This document shows, one piece after another, positions 6,810 through 12,354 of a stretch of 12,354 nucleotides of DNA. Each line of letters begins with the position of its first letter. The first letter of the stretch is position 1. Location of the stretch: assembly GCA_937901485.1 (NCBI GenBank), contig CALGTT010000008.1:1-12354 (forward strand), in the 5' to 3' direction. A program made the translations under genes and the position numbers. A model generated the notes under the pieces. That model did no database searches, was not told where the DNA came from, and saw nothing but the letters and a program-made list of their open reading frames with translations. Source of the stretch: an uncultured Ruminococcus sp. GTDB lineage: Bacteria; Bacillota; Clostridia; Oscillospirales; Ruminococcaceae.

Positions 6810-7397
6810 ATGCGAATGATCTGTTACCGTAAACCGCTTTGCTCCGATCGCGACACAGAAGTCCTTGACCGTGCATCCCACAAAAAGCACATGCTCAGAA
6901 AGCTGGTGCTCTGGGATGTCCTGCTGTTTGCAGTGCTGGGAATCCTCGGTCCTCTGCTGCACGATGCCGCGGAGCTGCCGATCCCCCTGATCGGGTATTT
7001 TGTGCCGATCAATGAGAGCATCTGGGAGCATCTGAAGCTCCTGTTTTTTCCGGCAGTGCTTGTGGTGATCCTGCGCAGACTGATCACCGGAAAGCTCCAG
7101 CACGGCATCCTGACAACATTTGCAGAGGGACTTCTGCTGTCAATGCTTCTGCTGGTGACAGCATACTATACATATTCCGGCGTGATCGGGATGGATTCGC
7201 TTTATGCAGACATCGCACTGTTCTATCTGTGCAGTCTGTTTCTGACGGTCTATGTCCACTGCCGTGCTTCCGGACAGAAAAAAAGCAGTCTGTCGGGGCT
7301 TGTGATGTTGCTCCTTCTGGCAGGCTGCTTTTTTTACTTTACGCTATATCCGCCAGATCTTGCGATTTTTACGGATTTTAGTCGATCACTGCAATAA
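6810..7397 (+). CDS. DUF6512-like integral membrane protein
   Basis: The 195-residue protein has a charged N-terminal tail and about five hydrophobic helices (about 33-50, 75-90, 101-122, 130-150, 163-181). PINESIWEHLKLLFFP (66-81) is the hallmark I associate with the DUF6512 family of small Clostridia membrane proteins, whose function is unknown; the family name is from memory. Translation most likely starts at ATG 6810: AGGAGG stands 6 nt upstream. An earlier in-frame ATG at 6750 has no suitable site, and the 20 extra residues are not membrane-protein-like. TATACT at 6771-6776 could be a -10 box, but there is no good -35 box. It is the only plus-strand gene, divergent from pyrH across about 200 nt, and its last 20 bases overlap the end of ridA on the other strand. 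Confidence 0.8.
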   Translation: MRMICYRKPLCSDRDTEVLDRASHKKHMLRKLVLWDVLLFAVLGILGPLLHDAAELPIPLIGYFVPINESIWEHLKLLFFPAVLVVILRRLITGKLQHGILTTFAEGLLLSMLLLVTAYYTYSGVIGMDSLYADIALFYLCSLFLTVYVHCRASGQKKSSLSGLVMLLLLAGCFFYFTLYPPDLAIFTDFSRSLQ

Positions 7398-7755
7398 CCT
7401 CAACCTCAACAAGCGCACCCTTGGGGAGATCCTTGACCGCAACACAGCTTCTTGCAGGCTTCTCGGTGATGTACTGACCGTACACTTCGTTAAATGCTGC
7501 AAAATCGGCGATTTCTGCGAGGAAGCAGGTGGTCTTGATGATCTTGTCCATGGATGTGCCGGCAGCAGTCAGGACTGCTTTCAGATTTTCCATGACCTGT
7601 GTGGTCTGTCCCTTAATATCAGCTGCTTCAATGTTTCCGGTTGCCGGAACGATCGCGATCTGACCGGAGGAATAAACCATGCCGTTCACAACAACCGCCT
7701 GAGAATACGGGCCGATCGCTGCGGGGGCATTTTCTGTGTAAATTTTTTCTGCCAT
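7378..7755 (-). CDS. ridA: RidA family reactive enamine/imine deaminase
   Basis: RidA (YjgF/YER057c/UK114) hydrolyses 2-aminoacrylate and 2-aminocrotonate, unstable products of PLP-dependent dehydratases such as threonine dehydratase, before they damage PLP enzymes. The 125-residue protein aligns along its full length with E. coli RidA as I recall it. It has TENAPAAIGPYSQA (7-20, Tyr17), SSGQIAI (29-35), and PARSCVAVKDLPKGALVEVEV (start at 100) with the substrate-binding Arg102 equivalent to Arg105 and the conserved Glu near 118-120. ATG 7755 is preferred to GTG 7764 because AAGGAG is 8 nt before it and overlaps the GTG. It follows ilvA by 27 nt and ends the operon. Having it next to the gene for the enzyme that makes its substrate supports the specific role, though the family also holds members with other functions. 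Confidence 0.93.
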   Translation of the reverse strand: MAEKIYTENAPAAIGPYSQAVVVNGMVYSSGQIAIVPATGNIEAADIKGQTTQVMENLKAVLTAAGTSMDKIIKTTCFLAEIADFAAFNEVYGQYITEKPARSCVAVKDLPKGALVEVEVIAVID

Positions 7756-7782
7756 ATGTAACACTCCTTTTTGGATTGGTAA

Positions 7783-8979
7783 TCAGCCTACGATTTTGAA
7801 TCCGCCGTCCGTCAGAGCCTTGCGGATCTGCTGGATATGCTCGCGGTTTCTTGTTTCCATGACGATGCGCAGCAGGCAGTCGGTAATATCGCTCTCCTCG
7901 CTTGCACGTTCATGATGAATGGCAATGACATTGCCGCCCATGTCCGCAAGAATTGCGGATACGCCCTTGAGCTGTCCGGGCTTGTCTTCAAGCTGAATGG
8001 TCAGCGTATCAGAGCGACCGGATTTGAGCAGACCGCGCTTGATGACTCTGGAGAGAATGGTCACATCAATGTTGCCGCCGGATACCAGACAAACGACATT
8101 CTTGCCCTTGATGGGGAGCTTGTCGAACATCACAGCTGCCACGGCAACTGCGCCCGCGCCCTCGGCGATGAGCTTATGCTGTTCGATCAGCGCGAGGATC
8201 GCGGAGGATACCTCGTCATCGGTAACAGTCACGATCTGATCGACGTATTTGCGGCAGAATTCAAAGGTATTCGCACCCGGCTCTTTTACCTTGATGCCGT
8301 CTGCGATGGTGGCAACCTTGTCAAGGCACACGATCTCGTCGTGTTCGATGGACTGCACCATGGACGGTGCGCCGCTTGCCTGCACGCCGTAGACCTTGAT
8401 CTTCGGGTTGAGGGATTTCAGCGCAAATGCCACGCCGGAGATCAGTCCGCCGCCGCCGACGGGGACAACAACTGCATCAATATCCGGAAGCTGGTCGATG
8501 ATCTCCAGACCGATCGTTCCCTGTCCGGCAATGACATATTCATCGTCAAAGGGATGCACAAATGTATAGCTCTTTTCATCGCGCAGGGAAATCGCTTTAG
8601 CATAGTCATCATCATAGACACCGGGCACAAGGCAGATCTCTGCGCCGTAGCTTCTGGTTGCCTCGACCTTGGAGATGGGCGCACCGTCCGGCAGGCAGAT
8701 AGTTGCCTTGATGCCGTTCTTCTGTGCGGCAAGTGCCACGCCCTGTGCATGGTTACCGGCAGAGCAGGCAATGACACCTCTCGCTTTTTCCTCGTCGCTG
8801 AGCTGGGAAATTTTGTAGTACGCGCCTCTCACCTTGAAAGAGCCTGTGATCTGCAGATTCTCCGTTTTGAGGTAGATATTGGCATCGGGACAGATTTTGG
8901 GAGCATGGATCATGTCCGTCTGTCTGATGACATTTTTCAATACATAGCTTGCATGATAAATTTTATCAAGCGTCAGCAT
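7783..8979 (-). CDS. ilvA: Threonine ammonia-lyase (threonine dehydratase), single-ACT short form
   Basis: This PLP enzyme deaminates threonine to 2-oxobutyrate and ammonia, the first step to isoleucine. The 398 residues split into a fold-type II PLP domain (1-320) and one C-terminal ACT domain (about 325-398, TLTIQLEDKPGQLKGVSA at its start). Lys49 in TGSFKVRGA binds PLP, SAGNHAQG (73-80) holds the substrate carboxylate, GGGG (175-178) binds the phosphate, and SGGN (300-303) contacts the ring nitrogen. The classical E. coli IlvA has two ACT-like modules and about 514 residues; this is the shorter type common in Clostridia, so feedback control may differ. I chose ATG 8979 because AAGGAG lies 8 nt before it; the in-frame GTG 8988 overlaps that site. 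It begins 5 nt after the ATPase stop, and ridA follows. Biosynthetic use is inferred from the leu genes in the operon. Confidence 0.95.
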   Translation of the reverse strand: MLTLDKIYHASYVLKNVIRQTDMIHAPKICPDANIYLKTENLQITGSFKVRGAYYKISQLSDEEKARGVIACSAGNHAQGVALAAQKNGIKATICLPDGAPISKVEATRSYGAEICLVPGVYDDDYAKAISLRDEKSYTFVHPFDDEYVIAGQGTIGLEIIDQLPDIDAVVVPVGGGGLISGVAFALKSLNPKIKVYGVQASGAPSMVQSIEHDEIVCLDKVATIADGIKVKEPGANTFEFCRKYVDQIVTVTDDEVSSAILALIEQHKLIAEGAGAVAVAAVMFDKLPIKGKNVVCLVSGGNIDVTILSRVIKRGLLKSGRSDTLTIQLEDKPGQLKGVSAILADMGGNVIAIHHERASEESDITDCLLRIVMETRNREHIQQIRKALTDGGFKIVG

Positions 8980-8984
8980 TTCGT

Positions 8985-10214
8985 TCACTCCTTATCCTCT
9001 ACGGACGCACTGAGCTGCTCAATGAGCTGGCGTGCGGCTCTTGCGGATCTTCCGCTCTTGCGCAGAGCGAAGCGTTCCGCCTCCAGCGCAAGTGTTTCAC
9101 GGTCCATGGACAGTCCGTACTGCTGTGCCAATCCGTATACAATTTCCAAATACAAATCTTTTTTGGGTTTCTCAAAATACACCTTGATGCCGAAACGCTC
9201 CGAAAGCGAGATGGTTTCCTGCAATGTATCCTGACGGTGTACCTCGTCGCCCTCTCTTGCGGAGAATGTTTCCCGCACGATATGGCGGCGGTTGCTGGTG
9301 GCATAGATCACGGTATTGTGGGATCTTGCCGCGACGCTGCCCTCCAGCACGGCTTTGAGTGCACTGAAATCATCGTCATTGTCCTGAAAGGACAGGTCAT
9401 CAATGAACAGGATGAATTTCAGCGGATTGCCGCTAAGGAGATCGAGCAGCTTCGGGAGCAGATGCAGTTCCTCCTTGCCCAGCTCGATCAGGCGCAGTCC
9501 TTTCTCCGCGTAGGCGTTTGCGATCGCCTTGACGGAGGCAGACTTGCCCGTTCCGGCATCGCCGTAAAGCAGGACATTCGCCGCCTTTCTGCCGCGCAGA
9601 AGTGCCTTAGTATTTTCGATCACCTGTCCCCTTTGCAGCTCATAGCCGATCAGATCGGCAACGGATACTGCATCGGGATATTTCACGGGTTTCAGCCGGA
9701 AACCGTCAGGCTCACGTTCGCTCTGTTCCATGCGGAACATATAGTAGTTGGCATAGATGCCGAAGCCGTACTGCTGGATATTGGCAAGACGCTCAAAATA
9801 GAGTGACTCCAGATCAAGCTGCTCTGCGCACCAGCCCGGCATGTAATCCGGACGCTCCGGTATTGCCTGCTGTATCTGCGCAGCAGTCAACGCTGCCGCC
9901 GCGGATATGGTACGAAGCTCCTGCCGTGCCGCTTCTTCTATGTACGCCGGAATTGCCTGCCCCCGTGATGCAAAATGGGAGCAGGGCGTTTCCATGGAAA
10001 GAACAAGCTTTCTGACATAGGCAGACCAGTTGTCAGTATGTCCGAGGTTGTACAGCGCACCGGTGAAATTGCCGCAGCGTTCCAGTACATCCTCCGTGCC
10101 GGCAATGATACCGTAAAGACACTGCCGGAACGCACGCCATACTGTGTCCTTTTCAATGATGCTGAACACGGACAGGACATCAAGCCGCTGGTCGAGAAGT
10201 TTCAGGGATTCCAT
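8985..10214 (-). CDS. DUF815-type AAA+ ATPase
   Basis: The 409-residue protein has an AAA+ ATPase module: Walker A GDAGTGKS (218-225), Walker B FILFIDDLSF (267-276), sensor-1 ATSN (305-308), and a conserved stretch REGDEVHRQDT...SLSERFGI (320-343) typical of the DUF815 family (family name from memory). The N-terminal 180 residues are helical, without a recognised motif, and may bind a partner. No signal peptide or membrane segment is seen, so it is probably cytosolic. Function of the family is unknown; the fold suggests ATP-driven remodelling or loading. ATG 10214 overlaps the leuB stop in TGATG with only a weak upstream GAGG, which points to coupled translation. ilvA starts 5 nt after its stop. 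Its place between leuB and ilvA is not explained by leucine or isoleucine chemistry. Confidence 0.85.
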   Translation of the reverse strand: MESLKLLDQRLDVLSVFSIIEKDTVWRAFRQCLYGIIAGTEDVLERCGNFTGALYNLGHTDNWSAYVRKLVLSMETPCSHFASRGQAIPAYIEEAARQELRTISAAAALTAAQIQQAIPERPDYMPGWCAEQLDLESLYFERLANIQQYGFGIYANYYMFRMEQSEREPDGFRLKPVKYPDAVSVADLIGYELQRGQVIENTKALLRGRKAANVLLYGDAGTGKSASVKAIANAYAEKGLRLIELGKEELHLLPKLLDLLSGNPLKFILFIDDLSFQDNDDDFSALKAVLEGSVAARSHNTVIYATSNRRHIVRETFSAREGDEVHRQDTLQETISLSERFGIKVYFEKPKKDLYLEIVYGLAQQYGLSMDRETLALEAERFALRKSGRSARAARQLIEQLSASVEDKE

Positions 10215-11290
10215 CAGGCGATCGCCTCGATGATCTTGTCTGTGATCTCCGTTGTGGAAAGTGCAGTCACGCCGCTGTCGCCAACGAGGTCGGCGGTTCT
10301 CCAGCCGGCTTCCAGAACCTTGTCCACTGCATCCTCGATCGCCTGTGCTTCTGCATCCAGATCGAAGGAGTAGCGGAGCATCATAGCAGCGGAGAGGATG
10401 GTTGCAATCGGGTTTGCAATGCCCTTGCCTGCGATATCCGGTGCACTGCCGTGAATCGGCTCATACATGCCGCGCTTGGTAGAACCGAGGGATGCAGATG
10501 CGAGCATACCGATGGAACCTGTGATCTGAGATGCCTCATCAGAGAGAACATCACCGAACATGTTGGATGTTACCACAACATCGAACTGACGGGGATTCTT
10601 GACGATCTGCATTGCTGCATTGTCTACGAGCATGTCGGTGCAGGTCACATCCGGATAGTCCGCTGCAATTCGGTGCACGGTTTCTCTCCAGAGTCTGGAG
10701 CTTTCCAGTACGTTTGCCTTGACAATGCTGATAACGTTCTTGCTGCGCTTCTGTGCAGTTTCAAAGGCAACCTTTGCGATTCTCTCAATTTCCATGACGC
10801 TGTAAGCTTCTGTGTCGTATGCTTCAGGGCCGTACTTTCCGTCACGTCTGCCGCGCTCACCGAAGTAGATGCCGCCTGTCAGCTCACGAACGATCATCAT
10901 ATCGAAGCCCTTTTCCACGATGTCCGCACGCAGGGGGCTTGCGCCCTTCAGTGCAGGGTAGAGCTTTGCAGGGCGCAGATTTGTGAACAGCTCCAGAGCT
11001 GCACGGATGCCCAGCAGTGCCTTTTCCGGACGCTTGTCGCCGGGAAGGGTGTCCCACTTCGGGCCGCCTACCGCGCCGAGCAGAACGCTGTCGCTTGCGA
11101 GACACCCATCAACGGTTTCCTGCGGCAGGGGTGCGCCTGTTGCATCAATTGCCGCACCGCCGATCAGATAGGGCTTGTAGTCGAATGTATGGTTGTACTT
11201 TTCTGCAATGACATCCAGAACTCTGACAGCACTGTCCACGATCTCCGGACCGATACCGTCACCTCTGAGCAGAGCAACTGTAAAATTCAT
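10214..11290 (-). CDS. leuB: 3-isopropylmalate dehydrogenase
   Basis: LeuB oxidises and decarboxylates 3-isopropylmalate to 2-oxoisocaproate with NAD+ and a divalent metal, the third leucine-specific step. The 358 residues match the family. LLRGDGIGPEI (7-17) opens the protein. Substrate arginines are Arg96, Arg106 and Arg135, with Tyr142 and Lys191 the catalytic pair. Metal-binding aspartates are Asp223, Asp247 and Asp251, and the last two fall in the family signature NMFGDVLSDEASQITGSIGM (243-262). EPIHGSAPDIAGKG (277-290) contacts the cofactor and suits NAD. ATG 11290 has GGAGG upstream at good spacing. It follows leuD by 15 nt and overlaps the ATPase start by one base. Some members of this fold also act on citramalate-derived substrates, but the context fits leucine. 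Confidence 0.97.
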   Translation of the reverse strand: MNFTVALLRGDGIGPEIVDSAVRVLDVIAEKYNHTFDYKPYLIGGAAIDATGAPLPQETVDGCLASDSVLLGAVGGPKWDTLPGDKRPEKALLGIRAALELFTNLRPAKLYPALKGASPLRADIVEKGFDMMIVRELTGGIYFGERGRRDGKYGPEAYDTEAYSVMEIERIAKVAFETAQKRSKNVISIVKANVLESSRLWRETVHRIAADYPDVTCTDMLVDNAAMQIVKNPRQFDVVVTSNMFGDVLSDEASQITGSIGMLASASLGSTKRGMYEPIHGSAPDIAGKGIANPIATILSAAMMLRYSFDLDAEAQAIEDAVDKVLEAGWRTADLVGDSGVTALSTTEITDKIIEAIA

Positions 11291-11305
11291 GTGTATTTCC
11301 TCCGA

Positions 11306-11800
11306 TTACTTGATACTGCCGTTCTTGATGGATTCTACCAGACCGCCGTTTTCAATGATCGTCTGGATAAATGCCGGGAACGGCTCTACTGCGTAGTCCT
11401 CACCTGTTGTTTCGTTATGGAGAACGCCGTTGTCGAGATCCGCAGTGATGACATTACCCTCAGCGATGGCATCGGCAGCCGCTTCGGATTCTACGATCGC
11501 AAGACCGATGTTGATGGCATTGCGGTAGAAGATTCTTGCGAAGCTCTTTGCAATAACCAGAGAAATGCCGCTTGCCTTGATCGCAATGGGGGCATGTTCA
11601 CGGGAAGAACCGCATCCGAAATTCCAGCCTGCTACCATAATATCGCCTTCCTGTACACGGGATGCGAACGTGGTGTCCAGATCCTCCATGCAGTGGGAAG
11701 CCAGCTCCTTGTGGTCGCTGGTGTTCAGGTAACGTGCGGGAATGATAACGTCCGTATCTACATTGTCACCGTACTTGATGACCTTGCCTGTCATTTTCAT
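11306..11800 (-). CDS. leuD: 3-isopropylmalate dehydratase, small subunit
   Basis: LeuD is the swivelling-domain subunit that pairs with LeuC to isomerise 2-isopropylmalate to 3-isopropylmalate. At 164 residues it is the short type that partners the roughly 420-residue LeuC of archaea and many anaerobes, not the roughly 200-residue E. coli form. Motifs are GDNVDTDVIIPARYL (11-25) and GWNFGCGSSREHAP (58-71), which forms part of the substrate pocket. The ATG follows the leuC stop directly (TAAATG). Its ribosome binding site AAGGAGGT lies in the last leuC codons, 7 nt upstream, so the LeuC C-terminal Lys-Glu-Val is encoded by the site itself. leuB follows after 15 nt. Confidence 0.97.
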   Translation of the reverse strand: MKMTGKVIKYGDNVDTDVIIPARYLNTSDHKELASHCMEDLDTTFASRVQEGDIMVAGWNFGCGSSREHAPIAIKASGISLVIAKSFARIFYRNAINIGLAIVESEAAADAIAEGNVITADLDNGVLHNETTGEDYAVEPFPAFIQTIIENGGLVESIKNGSIK

Positions 11801-12354
11801 TTACAGTACCTCCTTCGGTGCAGCGATCTTGCCTGCAATTGCACTTGCAGCGGCAACCTCAGGGCTTGCCAGATAGATTTCAGATTCGGTATGACCCATT
11901 CTGCCGACAAAGTTGCGGTTTGTGGTAGCAACCGCCTTTTCGCCCTCAGCAAGGATACCCATATGACCGCCCAGACACGGACCGCAGGTCGGTGTGGAAA
12001 CCACTGCGCCTGCCTCGATAAAGGTCTTGAGATAGCCCTTTTCCATTGCTTCCAGATAGATCTTCTGGGTTGCAGGGATCACGATGCAGCGAACATTCTT
12101 GGCAACCTTCTTGCCCTCCATGATCGCAGCCGCAGCAGCCATATCCTCAAGTCTGCCGTTGGTGCAGGAACCGATGACAACCTGATCGATCTTGATTTCG
12201 TCGATTTCATCCACAGTATGGGTGTTTTCCGGCAGATGCGGGAATGCAACTGTGTGCTTGATTTCGGACAGGTCGATCACATAGGTCTGCTCGTAAACTG
12301 CATCCTCATCCGCTGCATAGAATACCGGCTCACGGTCGGAATGTTCCTTGACAT
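11801..12354 (-). CDS. leuC: 3-isopropylmalate dehydratase, large subunit, N-terminus cut by window edge
   Basis: LeuC carries the [4Fe-4S] cluster of isopropylmalate isomerase. Only the last 183 residues lie in the window. The frame stays open from 11801 to 12352, so the gene continues past the edge; the GTG at 12280 is internal and is not the start. All three cluster cysteines are present: one in VIGSCTNGR (visible residue 63) and two in TPTCGPCLGGH (visible residues 123 and 126). NRNFVGRMGH (visible 145-154) is the family's substrate-contact motif. The sequence resembles the shorter archaeal/Clostridia LeuC class, matching its 164-residue LeuD partner. The stop codon abuts the leuD ATG. 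The promoter, any T-box or leader peptide, and leuA would be to the right of the window. Confidence 0.96.
   Translation of the reverse strand, partial: VKEHSDREPVFYAADEDAVYEQTYVIDLSEIKHTVAFPHLPENTHTVDEIDEIKIDQVVIGSCTNGRLEDMAAAAAIMEGKKVAKNVRCIVIPATQKIYLEAMEKGYLKTFIEAGAVVSTPTCGPCLGGHMGILAEGEKAVATTNRNFVGRMGHTESEIYLASPEVAAASAIAGKIAAPKEVL

Noticed and set aside
7837..9234. A 465-residue plus-strand open frame opposite ilvA and the ATPase
   Set aside because: It is antisense to two genes with clear catalytic motifs, has no ribosome binding site or recognisable family, and its Cys/His-rich composition is what codon bias yields in an antisense frame. The same holds for long frames opposite ispG (77-925), rseP (1662-2420) and the ATPase (8949-9806).
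10217..10226. Perfect palindrome GGCGATCGCC containing the HIP1 octamer
   Set aside because: It lies in the last leuB codons, occurs once, and encodes ordinary Ala-Ile-Ala. HIP1 is a cyanobacterial repeat and nothing else here suggests cyanobacteria.
12200..12280. leuC starting at GTG 12280 as a complete short gene
   Set aside because: The frame continues open to the window edge with LeuC-like sequence, so it is a truncated view of a longer gene.
1..12354. A hidden mobile element, CRISPR array, tRNA or defence system
   Set aside because: I saw no transposase, phage or nuclease motifs, no spaced repeats, and no cloverleaf-like stretch. The coding density and conserved gene orders point to core chromosome.

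Overview
The window looks like a stretch of chromosome from a Clostridia-type member of the Bacillota, most likely an Oscillospiraceae/Ruminococcaceae gut anaerobe. I infer this from the gene order, strong AAGGAG-type ribosome binding sites, roughly 50-55% GC, and a DUF6512-like membrane protein and DUF815-type ATPase of the kind seen in that group. Species cannot be fixed from the sequence alone. Almost everything is on the minus strand, so transcription runs from high to low coordinates. I see no mobile element, CRISPR array, tRNA, rRNA or phage gene.

Region A (about 1-6700, minus strand) is the conserved pyrH-frr-uppS-cdsA-dxr-rseP-ispG cluster. It opens with a good sigma-A-type promoter at 6640-6668, backed by an A/T-tract inverted repeat at 6679-6700. 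PyrH makes UDP and Frr recycles ribosomes. UppS makes undecaprenyl diphosphate from isoprenoid precursors, and CdsA makes CDP-diacylglycerol for phospholipids. Dxr and IspG are two steps of the MEP pathway that supplies UppS. RseP is a membrane site-2 protease. Three things depart from the textbook operon. A small, AT-richer gene for an unrecognised exported protein (947-1309) sits between rseP and ispG. A 16-bp RNA hairpin (3628-3667) lies between cdsA and dxr. The ispG reading frame lacks the usual cysteine motif where the short enzyme has it and resembles the three-domain long form. ispG is cut by the left window edge.

Region B (6810-7397, plus strand) is a single membrane-protein gene, divergent from pyrH and converging on ridA with a 20-bp overlap of the two 3' ends.

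Region C (7378-12354, minus strand) is a tight operon for branched-chain amino acids: leuC (cut by the right edge), leuD, leuB, a DUF815-type AAA+ ATPase, ilvA and ridA. LeuCD and LeuB carry out the isopropylmalate steps of leucine synthesis. IlvA makes 2-oxobutyrate for isoleucine by way of reactive enamine/imine intermediates, and RidA hydrolyses such intermediates. The ATPase, coupled to leuB by a TGATG junction and 5 nt from ilvA, is the odd member.

I found no clearly new system. The best leads are the long-form IspG, the ATPase embedded in the amino-acid operon, the AT-rich exported-protein insertion, and two RNA hairpins with possible regulatory roles.
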